From contig NZ_PCGR01000002.1 in the NCBI RefSeq assembly GCF_002798305.1, positions 1 to 64,000 on the forward strand: a DNA stretch of 64,000 nt, given 5' to 3'. The position numbers and the translations under genes were made by a program. The notes under the pieces are model-generated. The model saw only the letters and a program-made list of their open reading frames with translations. It made no database searches and was not told the DNA's origin. This document shows positions 42,925-52,825 of this stretch, piece by piece; within the stretch, counting starts at the first letter, position 1; each line of letters begins with the position of its first letter. This stretch comes from Chryseomicrobium excrementi. Lineage in GTDB: Bacteria > Bacillota > Bacilli > Bacillales_A > Planococcaceae.

Positions 42925-44457
42925 CTATTCTTTTGGCATGTAGATTCCAGAACCAGGTCCAAGATCGATACCAAGTGCCATCCAAATGAACAACATAATC
43001 GTCCAGACGATGAAGAATGCAATGGAATATGGAAGCATGGTTGCAATTAAAGTTCCGATTCCGACTTTCTTATCATACTTCTGAGCAAACGCAATCACGA
43101 TTGCGAAGTACGGCATCAACGGAGAGATGATGTTCGTTGAAGAATCGGCAATACGGTACACGACTTGCGTCAATTCTGGTGTATAGCCGAGGTTCATCAT
43201 AATCGGTACAAATACCGGAGCCATGATTGCCCATTTTGCAGAAGCACTACCAATGAACAGGTTGATAAAACCTGTGATCAATAGGAATGCAATAATGAGT
43301 GGGAAGCCAGTGAATCCTGTGCTCTCCAATAATTCCGCCCCGTTAACTGCTAGTACAAGACCTAAGTTCGAAGTTGTGAAGTATGCAACGAACTGAGCCG
43401 CTACAAACGCAAGAACGATATACGAACCCATCGTTTCCATTGTTTCAGATAGCTGATTGGCTACATCTTTATCGTTCTGAATCGCTTTAGTGATTTTCCC
43501 GTACACGTAACCAGGTACGATGAACAGAATCAAAATAACTGGAACTAGTACATGGAAGAACGGTGCATCTACTAAGTTCTCTGCGCCAGCACGAAGTGGT
43601 CCCCAAGATGGGATGACAAGAAGTGCTAGACCGATTGATACGATGACGATAGAAATCAACGCACCCCAAAGACCTTTTTTCTCTAGTGGAGATAAGTAAT
43701 TTACTTCTTCTTTCACGTCTCCTTTATAAGCTCCAAGACGTGGTTCTACAATTTTCTCAGTGACAATTGTGCCGACGATTGTAATCATGAATACGGAAGC
43801 AATCATGAAGTAGTAGTTCATCGCATAGTTGATGGTTTCTGCATAGTCTGCATTGAAAATAGCGGCAGCATCTTGCGTCAATCCACCTAGAAGTGGATCA
43901 AGAGATGTCAGTAGTAAGTTTGCGCTGAATCCACCTGAAACCCCAGCGAACGCGGCAGCAAGACCAGCAAGTGGATGGCGGCCTAAACCAGCAAACAAAA
44001 CAGCACCAAGTGGTGTCAATACAACATACCCTGCATCGGCAGCCATGGAAGACATGACCCCACCGAATACTAGTGCAGCTGTTAACAATTGCTTAGGTAC
44101 AGAAGTAACCAATCCGCGAAGTGCCGCACTGATTAAACCAGAGCGTTCTGCAAGACCAATACCAAGCATTGTCACAAGGACTGTTCCAAGAGGAGCAAAT
44201 CCTGTGAAGTTCGTGACCATACTCTCGAACAGGTAAAGAATCCCTTCCGAGTTCAATAAGTTTTTAACGGTTAACGTTTCGCCTGGATTCATCGGATCTT
44301 CAACGCTGACACCAAGTGTCGAGAAGATAGCTGAAAGCACTAAGATGATCACAGAGAACAGCGCGAATAACGTGACCGGATGCGGCAGCTTATTCCCAAC
44401 GGCTTCAATGCCATCGAGTGAACGCAGAATGAACCCGCGTTTTTTCGTAGTTTCCAT
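42925..44457 (-). CDS. AbgT family transporter
   Basis: A 510-residue protein with ~11-12 hydrophobic segments and AbgT family blocks (DGIEAVGNKLPHPVTLFALF, AAFAGVSGGFSANLL, LFIGSASAKWAIMAPVFVPIM). The family includes the p-aminobenzoyl-glutamate importer AbgT and the MtrF drug exporter, which has been linked to sulfonamide efflux. No abgAB hydrolase genes are adjacent, so direction and substrate are uncertain. Ribosome site GGAGG 7 bases from ATG. Confidence 0.88.
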   Translation of the reverse strand: METTKKRGFILRSLDGIEAVGNKLPHPVTLFALFSVIILVLSAIFSTLGVSVEDPMNPGETLTVKNLLNSEGILYLFESMVTNFTGFAPLGTVLVTMLGIGLAERSGLISAALRGLVTSVPKQLLTAALVFGGVMSSMAADAGYVVLTPLGAVLFAGLGRHPLAGLAAAFAGVSGGFSANLLLTSLDPLLGGLTQDAAAIFNADYAETINYAMNYYFMIASVFMITIVGTIVTEKIVEPRLGAYKGDVKEEVNYLSPLEKKGLWGALISIVIVSIGLALLVIPSWGPLRAGAENLVDAPFFHVLVPVILILFIVPGYVYGKITKAIQNDKDVANQLSETMETMGSYIVLAFVAAQFVAYFTTSNLGLVLAVNGAELLESTGFTGFPLIIAFLLITGFINLFIGSASAKWAIMAPVFVPIMMNLGYTPELTQVVYRIADSSTNIISPLMPYFAIVIAFAQKYDKKVGIGTLIATMLPYSIAFFIVWTIMLFIWMALGIDLGPGSGIYMPKE

Positions 44458-44596
44458 TTCATAACCTCCAAAATTCTATCGCAATTCTGACAATTGCTTA
44501 TATAGGCATTTACTTATTATAAGGAGGTTTAAAGTGAATAAAAAGGCTTTGCGGAATATCCGGAATTGCAAAAGGATTGCGAATAGGGGGAACAGT

Positions 44597-44625
44597 AAAA
44601 ATCCCAACTACAGAGTAGCTGGGAT
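44597..44625 (-). terminator. Terminator of the excisionase-like gene
   Basis: Arms ATCCCAACTAC and GTAGCTGGGAT (one mismatch) immediately past the stop codon. Confidence 0.75.
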
Positions 44626-44855
44626 CAGTCTTCGTCTTTAATATCGGGATCTTCAGGGATGGGTGTATTGCGCCACTCATCGATCAGAGCCTTCACTTGC
44701 TCTAGTTGTTCAAAATGACGGTTGAATTGCTCGTCATTGATTAAAAATTGGTCGCCATCGTGCACAGCTTTGATGCGCTTTTCAAGAACATAACGCCGAA
44801 CCTGCTCTTCCGGCATCTGGAGGTACGCGGCGGTTTCTTCAATCGTTCTATACAT
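44625..44855 (-). CDS. Excisionase-family (MerR-like) DNA-binding protein
   Basis: A 76-residue protein. MYRTIEETAAYLQMPEEQVRRYVLEKRIKAVHDGDQFLINDEQF is a winged helix of the excisionase/helix-turn-helix 17 type, followed by a short acidic tail (PEDPDIKDED). Start at 44855 follows AAGGAGG; the frame to 44915 runs into the divergent gene's start. No integrase or phage gene is nearby, so it is more likely a small chromosomal regulator than a true excisionase. It is divergent from the EamA transporter, which it might regulate. Confidence 0.78.
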   Translation of the reverse strand: MYRTIEETAAYLQMPEEQVRRYVLEKRIKAVHDGDQFLINDEQFNRHFEQLEQVKALIDEWRNTPIPEDPDIKDED

Positions 44856-44914
44856 GCGAACAGACCTCCTTGTATACTGAATAGGACGAACCACTTTGGC
44901 AAGGAGCGATTTCA

Positions 44915-45799
44915 TTGTCTAGTTTACCATATTTACTAGTATTACTTGGAGCGATATTGTGGGGAACGACGGGGACGGCTCAGACATTTTTGCCGGCCGA
45001 TGCACACCCATTTGTTGTAGCGGCAGCTCGTTCGGCAGTGGGCGGCTTGACACTGCTCCTTCCTTTACTGATCCTTCGTAAAATCAATTTAAAGCAGTGG
45101 TCTTGGAAAGAGACCTTACTTGCAGCACTTTGTATCGGATTGTTCCAAATGCTATTTTTTAGCAGCGTTAAACTGACTGGGGTGGCAATCGCCAGCGTAG
45201 TCGCTATCGGGAGCGCGCCAGTATTTTCTGGCCTTGTAGAGTGGAGTATCTTTAAACAACGCCCAACGCGTATCTGGGTGATCTCGACCCTTTTCGCTCT
45301 GGTCGGCTGTGTCTTCTTGTTCTTGAACTCCGGAACGCTGACGGTCAACCCGGTGGGTGTGATTTTGTCATTAGGGGCAGGGATCGTCTTTGCCATCTAC
45401 ACGATGTCGAGCAAGGCACTTGTAGCGAAGCACGATGCAGTCTCAGCTGTCGCGATGACATTTAGCGTAGCTGCGCTGTTGTTGACTCCTTTCTATTTCA
45501 TCAACGGAGCGGCGTGGACAGTGGAACCTATCAATGCTGCAATTCTGCTATATCTCGGAATTGGCACGACAACGCTTGCTTATGTATTCTATACGACCGG
45601 ACTGCGAAAGATTCCTTCAAGCTCTGCACTCACCTTATCCCTTGCTGAACCGACAACTGCCGCTATTTTAGGAGTTGTAGTAGTAAGAGAAGTGTTCACG
45701 TGGAATTCATGGGTGGGGATCGCGCTACTGCTTGGAAGTATCGTCGTGCTGACGGTCGGATCCCGCTATTCAAAGCCAGTAGTATATACAAAAACCTGA
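44915..45799 (+). CDS. EamA/DMT family transporter
   Basis: A 294-residue protein with ten hydrophobic helices in two EamA repeats (~5-140 and ~150-285). LLGAILWGTTGTAQTFLP marks the first helix and LSLAEPTTAAILGVVVVREVF the last repeat. Probably a metabolite exporter. The start appears to be TTG, with AAGGAG eight bases upstream and no closer ATG. It ends in a strong terminator. Confidence 0.87.
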   Translation: MSSLPYLLVLLGAILWGTTGTAQTFLPADAHPFVVAAARSAVGGLTLLLPLLILRKINLKQWSWKETLLAALCIGLFQMLFFSSVKLTGVAIASVVAIGSAPVFSGLVEWSIFKQRPTRIWVISTLFALVGCVFLFLNSGTLTVNPVGVILSLGAGIVFAIYTMSSKALVAKHDAVSAVAMTFSVAALLLTPFYFINGAAWTVEPINAAILLYLGIGTTTLAYVFYTTGLRKIPSSSALTLSLAEPTTAAILGVVVVREVFTWNSWVGIALLLGSIVVLTVGSRYSKPVVYTKT

Positions 45800-45825
45800 G
45801 TCTGCACGCGGACTCAGGTTTTTTC
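45794..45825 (+). terminator. Terminator after EamA transporter
   Basis: Arms ACCTGAGTC and GACTCAGGT followed by TTTTTT. Confidence 0.9.
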
Positions 45826-45866
45826 GTTTGTAAAAACAGTGCATCCTATAACATATTTGATGAAAG

Positions 45867-45884
45867 TTTAACTAAATTTAACTA
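45867..45884 (+). promoter_or_regulatory. TTTAACTA direct repeat upstream of the ABC operon
   Basis: TTTAACTA at 45867-45874 and 45877-45884 (10-bp spacing), ~70 bases before the first permease gene. On the opposite strand the units read TAGTTAAA, resembling the GTTN core bound by LytTR regulators; a LytTR gene lies just past this operon (49273). The link is inference. Confidence 0.4.
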
Positions 45885-45954
45885 ATGGGTACTCAGGGAG
45901 GCTGTTTTTTGAGATGATAGAAAAGTGTGAAAATTAAAGTGAGGGGTCATTAAA

Positions 45955-47073
45955 ATGATTCGCATGTTAAAAACCATTTTTCTTGTCGAGCGGACAGATA
46001 AAAAGACGCTCTTTGCATTACTGGCTATTGCGGTTTTCTCGCTAGCTATCAGCATCTATTCGTATCAGATTGATTTAGGCAATCCGATTGCTGAGAAATC
46101 AAACGAGTCTCTGACAGTAAAAGTAGCTCTGAACAAGTTTCAGGTAGTCGATGCTACCGAGAACGGTCCAGGTAGTCCTCTTTATAAAAATGTCGTGCAA
46201 CAAGATCATGCCTATACGAAACAGGGGATGGCATTGAAAGTAGAACGACCCGAGCTCTATTTAGAGTCTGCTCTTCGCTTGACCCAGCTGCGCAAAGAGG
46301 CATTCACGATGGATGAGTATGACAAGGTTGCGGACATCATGCCACAAATGATTGAAAACGAGCTCGATTATTACTATTACAGTTATTTGGCGCAATTAGA
46401 TTCGCCGCCACCTTTTGAAGCGTATTCGTATACGCAGTTTTTAATGTATCTGCTCGGATTCGTCGGAGCGTTTTGGTTCCTAATCATTGCCGTTTATTCT
46501 TCCAATATCATGATTGAAGATTTTCGCCATACGACCCTAATCAAAGGCTATCCGATTGCATTCGACCGGTATGTGCTCGCAAAAGTGCTCGTGACTTGGA
46601 GCATCACATGTTTATTCGTTTTGACATTGCTAGTGTTCAGTCTGCCTTACGGGTTCCTTGGAGCCTGGGGAACTCTTTCTAGTGTCATCTCCGTATGGAA
46701 CGGAGAGGTAGAGATTCACTCTGTGCTATCGTACAGCAGCTTCGCTATCGGCTATATGCTGTTGTTATCTCTTGTGGCCATCGTCAGCTCGGTGATTTTG
46801 AACGTGTTGGTACGGAATGTCTACATCACGGTCTTTATTCAACTGGGCCTCGTGGCATTACCATTAATGTTTCCACGTCTTGCATCGCTTGTGCCTTGGT
46901 ACCCGTATCACTATGTCAATTTCCCGGCTCTGTTGCGAGGAGAGAGTCTTCTGGGAGCGTACCCAGCAGAACTATCTGCTTCAATGGGACTGATCATCTT
47001 GAGCATCTATTTGGTACTTCTGCTCGCCCTCGTCAAAGGGTTCTTATCAAGCGGGAAATTACAACGAGCGTAA
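45955..47073 (+). CDS. ABC-2 transporter permease, first subunit
   Basis: A 372-residue membrane protein. One N-terminal helix (~20-40), a ~125-residue extracytoplasmic segment, then five to six helices (FLMYLLGFVGAFWFLIIAVYSS onwards) with the ABC-2 pattern IMIEDFRHTTLIKGYPIAFDRYVLAKVLVTW. The N-terminal helix plus large outside domain recalls exporters of peptides or antibiotics. It starts a three-gene operon with the second permease (13 bases on) and the ATPase. Substrate unknown. Confidence 0.85.
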   Translation: MIRMLKTIFLVERTDKKTLFALLAIAVFSLAISIYSYQIDLGNPIAEKSNESLTVKVALNKFQVVDATENGPGSPLYKNVVQQDHAYTKQGMALKVERPELYLESALRLTQLRKEAFTMDEYDKVADIMPQMIENELDYYYYSYLAQLDSPPPFEAYSYTQFLMYLLGFVGAFWFLIIAVYSSNIMIEDFRHTTLIKGYPIAFDRYVLAKVLVTWSITCLFVLTLLVFSLPYGFLGAWGTLSSVISVWNGEVEIHSVLSYSSFAIGYMLLLSLVAIVSSVILNVLVRNVYITVFIQLGLVALPLMFPRLASLVPWYPYHYVNFPALLRGESLLGAYPAELSASMGLIILSIYLVLLLALVKGFLSSGKLQRA

Positions 47074-47086
47074 GGAGGGGACTGCT

Positions 47087-48301
47087 ATGTGGAATTTTAT
47101 CAAATGGGAAGTGTTGCAATTTATCGGCAACAAAAAGAACCAAGCGGTGTACATCATCTTGCTGCTCCTCAGTCTCTATTATGCAGTTGCAGTAGCACCG
47201 AACTATGAACCAATCGAAAAAGTGAGTCGTGACGAGATGCAGGCGGCGTATGATACGCGGGAAGCGTTTTTAGAAAGTGTAGAAGGAAGAGATCAGCTCT
47301 ACCCACTCGTTGAATACGCGAAGTTTCTGTTTCCTGATTGGAATAAGCTCGAGTTGCAACGAGTCAATGCACTTGATGAACAAGATCTTGCAGCATATGC
47401 CTCGGCAACTGAAGATTGGTACGAATTTTCAAATCAAACGATCTATAGTAGTGGAGACTTGTTCTACTACAATCCTTTGTACTATACCTACGGAAATCGT
47501 TTTGCAAAAGATGACGGCTTCTACGGGTACGGCTACACAGCAAGCCGATTTCAAGATTATACCGAAGGGGAGCATAAACTCTCGTATGAACTCTTCGAAG
47601 AGCGAACAGCCATTCAGACACTACAAAGACTCCTATCCGATTTTTTGCCTTTTGTAATCCTTATTAGCAGTGTCGTTCTAACTGCTGACATCGTTTTGAA
47701 AGACCGGCGTAATCCAAGTCTCGTCAAAGGTTTCCCATTAGCTGATTGGAAGCGGATGTTTGGAAAAGGCATCGTGGCGATTGTAGGGAGTATCGCTGCA
47801 CTCTTTCCATTAGGGGCTGGTCTAGTCCTCATTGGTTTGAGAGAGGGGTTTGGAGACTTTATGCTAGGGGTGCCTATATACAACACCGCTATGAGTATTT
47901 TCAATCCGGGTCCTGAACTATTTACTCGAATTCCGATGTGGGAATTCTTATTGTTAAATCTGGCATTTTTAACTCTATGGTTTGTAGCGCTAGTAGCGGT
48001 TATCATTCTTTTGAGTATTACAGTGCGTCTTGAATTTATCAATATTGCAGTCGGGCTAGCTATCATCTTTGCCGAATTCTTGTATTTCGAGCGAGCCGTC
48101 AGCCCATTCACCGATGCGTACTGGTATCCGACATCGTATATCCAAGTCGGTCAAGTCATCTCTGGAACGCGAGACTTCCTTTATGCTTCCCAGCTCTTCA
48201 CAATGGAGCGAGGCATGCTCCTCGTCGCTGGCAGCGCTGCAGTTTGTATCTTAATTATCTTGCTCATTACCACTAATAAGCGTTTTTCATATACCAAGTA
48301 A
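47087..48301 (+). CDS. ABC-2 transporter permease, second subunit
   Basis: A 404-residue paralogue of the preceding permease with the same layout: helix at ~20-40, ~130-residue outside region rich in Tyr (YYNPLYYTYGNRF...FYGYGYTASRF), then six helices beginning DFLPFVILISSVVLTADIVLKDRRNPSLVKGFPLADWKRMFGK. The shared KGxPxxxxR pattern shows the two probably form a heterodimer. Ribosome site AAGGAGG. Confidence 0.85.
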   Translation: MWNFIKWEVLQFIGNKKNQAVYIILLLLSLYYAVAVAPNYEPIEKVSRDEMQAAYDTREAFLESVEGRDQLYPLVEYAKFLFPDWNKLELQRVNALDEQDLAAYASATEDWYEFSNQTIYSSGDLFYYNPLYYTYGNRFAKDDGFYGYGYTASRFQDYTEGEHKLSYELFEERTAIQTLQRLLSDFLPFVILISSVVLTADIVLKDRRNPSLVKGFPLADWKRMFGKGIVAIVGSIAALFPLGAGLVLIGLREGFGDFMLGVPIYNTAMSIFNPGPELFTRIPMWEFLLLNLAFLTLWFVALVAVIILLSITVRLEFINIAVGLAIIFAEFLYFERAVSPFTDAYWYPTSYIQVGQVISGTRDFLYASQLFTMERGMLLVAGSAAVCILIILLITTNKRFSYTK

Positions 48302-48313
48302 GGAGGGAATCAA

Positions 48314-49216
48314 ATGCTTGAGCTGAAACAGATTGGCATGCAGTTTCAAGAGAAGCGCGTGCTCGATGATATCTCGATCACATTTGAATCAGGTCAGATT
48401 ATCGGCCTCGTAGCGCCGAATGGGACAGGAAAGTCCACGTTGATGAACGTCATCATGAACTACCTGTCTCCTAAACAAGGGCAGGTAATTGTTGGTGGCG
48501 CTCTGAAGTACACAAGTAAACCGAATGAAGTGAAGATTCATCAAGTGATGTCGATGATGCCAGACCAGAACGAGCTGTACAACCATGTGTCAGGAAAGAA
48601 CCATATGAAGATCTACCAGACCATGTGGAACAGCCGTCCAGAATTGATTGAAGATACGATTACCAAGCTAGGTATGGCCTCTTATGTAAAGAAGAAGACA
48701 GGGACGTATTCTCTCGGGATGCGCCAGCGTCTCTGCTTTGCAATGCAGATCGTCTCGGATACAAAAATCATGTTGATGGACGAAGTCATGAACGGTCTAG
48801 ATCCAACCCACGTCGAGATGATCTCACAGATTCTCGTCGAGAAAAAGCGTGAAGGCAAGACCGTCATCATTGCCTCCCACTTACTTGAGAACCTCGAGCA
48901 GTACGCAGACAAGATCTACTTCTTCAAAAACGGTAAGCTGCATCTGGCAGATGATTTAGCGCCAGGCTTCTCCGCAGAAACAGTGACGACGATCCGTCTT
49001 CCGAAAGTAACAGCAGAAGAGACAGCGAAAATAGCTGCGAAGTTTCCGGAGCTTGCGATGCAGAAGTTACCGAATGATACAATCTTGATTGATATCCAGC
49101 AACAAACAGACGAGCAGATCACGGCGCTCGTGTCTTTCCTTGTCGCATCCCATATTTCAGATTTCCATTTCGGCAAAGTGTCACTTCACGACCTGTATTC
49201 AATGGAATACCAATGA
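48314..49216 (+). CDS. ABC transporter ATP-binding protein
   Basis: A 300-residue ATPase. Walker A reads APNGTGKST (residues 34-42), with Ala in place of the usual first Gly, signature YSLGMRQRLCFA, Walker B MLMDEVMNGLD (Glu-Val where Glu-Pro is usual) and H-loop ASHLLENL. The catalytic glutamate is retained, so it should be active. It follows the two permeases and completes the exporter. Terminated by a strong hairpin shared with the convergent LytTR gene. Confidence 0.88.
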   Translation: MLELKQIGMQFQEKRVLDDISITFESGQIIGLVAPNGTGKSTLMNVIMNYLSPKQGQVIVGGALKYTSKPNEVKIHQVMSMMPDQNELYNHVSGKNHMKIYQTMWNSRPELIEDTITKLGMASYVKKKTGTYSLGMRQRLCFAMQIVSDTKIMLMDEVMNGLDPTHVEMISQILVEKKREGKTVIIASHLLENLEQYADKIYFFKNGKLHLADDLAPGFSAETVTTIRLPKVTAEETAKIAAKFPELAMQKLPNDTILIDIQQQTDEQITALVSFLVASHISDFHFGKVSLHDLYSMEYQ

Positions 49217-49224
49217 TATAGAGT

Positions 49225-49251
49225 AAAAGCCCTCCAGTTGGAGGGCTTTTG
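49225..49251. terminator. Bidirectional terminator between ABC operon and LytTR gene
   Basis: Arms AAAAGCCCTCC and GGAGGGCTTTT around AGTT. Confidence 0.9.
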
Positions 49252-49272
49252 TGTATGATGGATTGTTAGTTG

Positions 49273-49614
49273 TCACATCCCCAGCACCCGCTTCACATCC
49301 GCCGCATACGATTGACCCACCGGCAATTCGCTACCATCCACAAGCACCATCACCAAATTCGAAGCAAGATCCCGCGTGATTCGTTCGACAGCCAACAAGT
49401 TAACTATGAAAGACCTGTGGATTCGCACGAAATCTTCAGGCAACTTCCGTTCGAGGTCCTTTAAAGGATGCGAGACCGAATACGCTTCTCCGTCTGCATA
49501 GACCCATGTCTTCTTATGTAAACTCTCCACGTGTGTGATAGCAGATAGGAGCAGAGGCTTCCAATCTTCTTCTTGTCGGACGGTTAAAAAACGAGATGCG
49601 GTCAGCTGTTCCAT
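49273..49614 (-). CDS. LytTR-domain transcriptional regulator
   Basis: A 113-residue protein consisting almost only of a LytTR DNA-binding domain (HVESLHKKTWVYADGEAYSVSHPLKDLERKLPEDFVRIHRSFIVNL, then ITRDLASNLVMVLVDGSELPVGQSY). No receiver domain or transmembrane part is present. Such stand-alone regulators often control neighbouring transporters. It converges on the ABC-2 exporter operon whose upstream region carries LytTR-like direct repeats. Ribosome site AGAGGAGG. Confidence 0.85.
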   Translation of the reverse strand: MEQLTASRFLTVRQEEDWKPLLLSAITHVESLHKKTWVYADGEAYSVSHPLKDLERKLPEDFVRIHRSFIVNLLAVERITRDLASNLVMVLVDGSELPVGQSYAADVKRVLGM

Positions 49615-49741
49615 TGTGTTCCTCCTCTAAAATCTTAGTTTGTCGTGGAAAAAAGGGGGTTCGTCATGAAAATTCTATTGTTTGTCAAAAAGCCGTGTCA
49701 GTTTGAATTTTCTGTTATATATTAATTTACAAGATTTAAAA

Positions 49742-49755
49742 CTGTTATGCAACAG
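49742..49755. promoter_or_regulatory. Dyad upstream of aceA
   Basis: CTGTT-ATGC-AACAG, a perfect 5-bp dyad ~27 bases before the aceA start, in an AT-rich promoter region. It may be an operator for glyoxylate-shunt control; the protein is unknown. Confidence 0.35.
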
Positions 49756-49782
49756 AAACTTACGCGAAGGGTGAGATAGAAG

Positions 49783-51066
49783 ATGATGACACGACAAGAA
49801 CAGGTTGAACAATTACGTAAAGAGTGGAACGAGAGTGAGCGTTGGCAAGGTATCGAGCGTCCATACACAGCTGAAGAGGTCGTTAAACTACGAGGATCCG
49901 TTGTCGTAGAACAGACATTAGCACGCCGCGGAGCAGAACGTTTATGGAACTCACTTCATACAGAAGATTTTATTAACGCGCTGGGGGCGCTTACTGGGAA
50001 CCAAGCCGTACAACAAGTGAAAGCAGGCTTACAGGCTATCTACTTAAGCGGTTGGCAAGTAGCAGCAGATGCTAACCTATCTGGGCAGATGTATCCGGAT
50101 CAAAGCTTGTACCCAGCCAACTCGGTTCCAGCAGTGGTGAAGCGGATCAACCAAGCTTTGCAGCGCGCGGACCAAATTGATCACGCAGAAGGTCGCAATG
50201 ACGGGTTTGACTGGTTCGCTCCAATCGTAGCAGACGCAGAAGCTGGATTCGGTGGTCCACTGAATGTTTTCGAACTGATTAAAGGAATGATCGAAGCAGG
50301 AGCAGCAGGTGTTCACTTAGAGGATCAACTCGCTTCAGAGAAAAAATGTGGTCACTTAGGCGGGAAAGTTCTTCTTCCAACACAGAACGCTATTCGCAAC
50401 CTTGTAGCAGCTCGTTTAGCAGCAGATGTTCTAGACGTTCCAACGCTAATCGTAGCACGTACGGATGCAGACGCAGCAGACATGGTGACAAGCGACATCG
50501 ACGAGCGCGACCATGCGTTCATCACAGGCGAACGCACTCCTGAAGGCTTCTTCAAAACGAATCCGGGTATCGAGCAGGCCATCGCACGTGGACTTGCGTA
50601 CGCACCGTATGCAGACCTTGTGTGGTGTGAAACATCTCACCCAAGCCTTGAAGAAGCGAAGCAGTTTGCAGATGCGATTCATGCGCAGTTCCCAGGGAAG
50701 ATGCTTGCTTACAACTGTTCCCCATCATTCAACTGGGAAGCAAATCTGGATCAAGAGACGATTGCTAAGTACCAAGTCGAGCTTGGGAAGATGGGCTACA
50801 AGTTCCAGTTCGTCACACTTGCTGGTTTCCATAGCTTGAACCACGGCATGTTCGAGCTAGCACATGCTTATAAAACAGAAGGCATGGCTGCTTATTCTCG
50901 TCTGCAGCAAGCAGAATTCGATTCAGAGGCGAAAGGCTATACTGCGACGAAGCACCAACGTGAAGTGGGTACAGGTTACTTTGATGAAGTATCGCAGATC
51001 GTATCTGGTGGTATGTCATCGACGACAGCAATGAAAGGATCTACGGAAGTCGCGCAATTTGCGTGA
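49783..51066 (+). CDS. aceA: Isocitrate lyase
   Basis: A 427-residue isocitrate lyase. The catalytic loop KKCGH (Cys189) lies in [18 protein letters not shown], with ADAEAGFGG and [22 protein letters not shown] as metal/substrate blocks. It splits isocitrate into glyoxylate and succinate, the first step of the glyoxylate shunt, allowing growth on acetate or fatty acids. aceB follows 22 bases later in the same operon. Confidence 0.96.
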   Translation: MMTRQEQVEQLRKEWNESERWQGIERPYTAEEVVKLRGSVVVEQTLARRGAERLWNSLHTEDFINALGALTGNQAVQQVKAGLQAIYLSGWQVAADANLSGQMYPDQSLYPANSVPAVVKRINQALQRADQIDHAEGRNDGFDWFAPIVADAEAGFGGPLNVFELIKGMIEAGAAGVHLEDQLASEKKCGHLGGKVLLPTQNAIRNLVAARLAADVLDVPTLIVARTDADAADMVTSDIDERDHAFITGERTPEGFFKTNPGIEQAIARGLAYAPYADLVWCETSHPSLEEAKQFADAIHAQFPGKMLAYNCSPSFNWEANLDQETIAKYQVELGKMGYKFQFVTLAGFHSLNHGMFELAHAYKTEGMAAYSRLQQAEFDSEAKGYTATKHQREVGTGYFDEVSQIVSGGMSSTTAMKGSTEVAQFA

Positions 51067-51088
51067 TGACCGGGAAGGGGTGGGACAG

Positions 51089-52714
51089 ATGACACAATTG
51101 ACGACGTCACTTGAGATCAAAGGACTCCAGGACAAAGCCACGGAACGTGTGCTGACTCCGGAAGCCCTGCAGTTTTTAGAGGGGCTCCACCGAACATTCA
51201 ATGAACGCCGTAAAGAGCTACTTAAGGCACGTGAAGAACGGCAGCAGCAGCTCGATGCAGGCGGCAAACTCGATTTCTTAGAAGAGACCAAAGCAATCCG
51301 GGAAGGCGACTGGACGGTCGCCGAGCTCCCGAAAGATTTGCAGGACAGACGCGTCGAAATCACTGGTCCGGTCGACCGCAAAATGGTCATCAACGCACTC
51401 AACTCAGGAGCGAAGCTCTTCATGGCCTGTTTTGAAGATGCGACTGCACCTACCTGGCACAACATGATTCATGGGCAAATCAATATGTACGATGCGATTC
51501 GCAAGACGATCTCGTTCACACAGTCCGAGACAGGAAAGACGTATCAACTGAATGAAGAAGTAGCCGTACTACAGATTCGTCCGAGAGGCTGGCATCTTCT
51601 CGAAAAACATGTGGAAGTTGATGGAGAGCCGATGTCAGGCGGCTTGTTCGACTTTGGACTCTATTTCTTCCATAACGCCAAGGAACTGCTAGCACGAGGA
51701 AGTGGCCCTTACTTCTACTTGCCAAAGCTGGAACACTATTTGGAGGCACGTCTTTGGAACGATGTGTTTAGATATGCACAAGACACGCTTGGTGTCCCAC
51801 AAGGTTCGATTCGAGCTACGGTGTTGATTGAAACAATTCCTGCAGCATTCCAAATGGACGAGATCTTGTATGAATTGCGAGAGCATTCAGCAGGTCTGAA
51901 CTGTGGTCGCTGGGATTATATCTTCAGCTACATCAAACGTCTGCGCAACCAACCGGATGTCATCTTACCGGATCGCAGTCAAGTGACGATGACGTCACCA
52001 TTTATGCGGGCTTACACACTTCTCGCTATCAAAACATGTCACAAGCGCAATGCTCCTGCAATGGGAGGCATGGCAGCTCAGATTCCAATCAAAGGGGATG
52101 AAGAAGCTAACGCCGCCGCTTTTGATAAAGTTCGAGAAGACAAGCGCCGTGAAGTGACCGACGGACATGATGGTACATGGGTTGCACACCCTGCACTTGT
52201 CGCTGTGGCACTTGAAGAATTCAACGAGCATATGACGGAACCGAACCAGATCTCAAGAAAGCGAGACGATGTGGAAGTGACGGCTGAGGACTTAGTGGAA
52301 GTTCCAACGGGCTCCATTACAGAAAATGGTTTACGAGTAAACTGTTCGGTGGGCGTTCAGTACATCGCTTCTTGGTTACGAGGAAACGGTGCAGCACCTA
52401 TCAATCACTTGATGGAAGACGCAGCAACTGCCGAAATCTCTCGCACACAAGTATGGCAATGGATTCGCCATCCAGAAGGAAAGCTTGAAGACGGTCGCAA
52501 GATCACAGGCGAGCTTGTGGATCAAGTGCTTGAAGAAGAGTTGCAAAAGCTACAGCAACAGTTTGGAAAAGATGTTTATGACACAGGACGATTTGAAGAG
52601 GCTGCCGGTCTCTTTAGACGATTAGTTCTAAACGATGACTTTATCGAATTTCTCACAGTACCTGGCTATGACCAGTTAGAGGAGGTGACTGACCATGAAT
52701 CAACCGAATCGTGA
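51089..52714 (+). CDS. aceB: Malate synthase A
   Basis: A 541-residue malate synthase A. Hallmarks are [30 protein letters not shown]-type block ([14 protein letters not shown]), [16 protein letters not shown] and [17 protein letters not shown]. It condenses glyoxylate with acetyl-CoA to malate, completing the shunt started by aceA. The start at 51089 follows GGGGTGGG; a longer frame from 51059 overlaps aceA. Its last seven codons overlap the start of the small zinc-ribbon gene. Confidence 0.95.
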   Translation: MTQLTTSLEIKGLQDKATERVLTPEALQFLEGLHRTFNERRKELLKAREERQQQLDAGGKLDFLEETKAIREGDWTVAELPKDLQDRRVEITGPVDRKMVINALNSGAKLFMACFEDATAPTWHNMIHGQINMYDAIRKTISFTQSETGKTYQLNEEVAVLQIRPRGWHLLEKHVEVDGEPMSGGLFDFGLYFFHNAKELLARGSGPYFYLPKLEHYLEARLWNDVFRYAQDTLGVPQGSIRATVLIETIPAAFQMDEILYELREHSAGLNCGRWDYIFSYIKRLRNQPDVILPDRSQVTMTSPFMRAYTLLAIKTCHKRNAPAMGGMAAQIPIKGDEEANAAAFDKVREDKRREVTDGHDGTWVAHPALVAVALEEFNEHMTEPNQISRKRDDVEVTAEDLVEVPTGSITENGLRVNCSVGVQYIASWLRGNGAAPINHLMEDAATAEISRTQVWQWIRHPEGKLEDGRKITGELVDQVLEEELQKLQQQFGKDVYDTGRFEEAAGLFRRLVLNDDFIEFLTVPGYDQLEEVTDHESTES

Positions 52715-52817
52715 AGCGAACCCAAAAGTATGCCGCGAGTGTGGCACTGTCATTCGTGAGCAAGTCGAGTCTCAACTATTTGAATGTGAGCGTTGCTTGA
52801 ACAACCAGCCGGAATAA
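52695..52817 (+). CDS. 40-residue zinc-ribbon protein (YhfH-like)
   Basis: A short gene beginning at the ATG at 52695 (GGAGGTGA eight bases upstream), inside the end of aceB in another frame and ending just before the operon terminator. The product starts [17 protein letters not shown], and two CxxC pairs (C13-x2-C16 and C32-x2-C35) make a minimal zinc ribbon. It resembles the YhfH family of Bacillales. Overlap and shared terminator put it in the aceAB operon. Role unknown. Confidence 0.75.
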   Translation: MNQPNREANPKVCRECGTVIREQVESQLFECERCLNNQPE

Positions 52818-52825
52818 TAGGAAGT

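Noticed and set aside
44534-44641. 35-codon frame starting GTG behind AAGGAGG, upstream of the AbgT gene
   Set aside because: Good ribosome site, but it runs through the terminator and the last codons of the opposite-strand excisionase-like gene, has no recognisable features and no room for a leader after the nearest promoter-like sequence.
44625-44855. Excisionase as sign of a prophage or integrative element
   Set aside because: No integrase, att-like repeats, phage genes or composition change around it.
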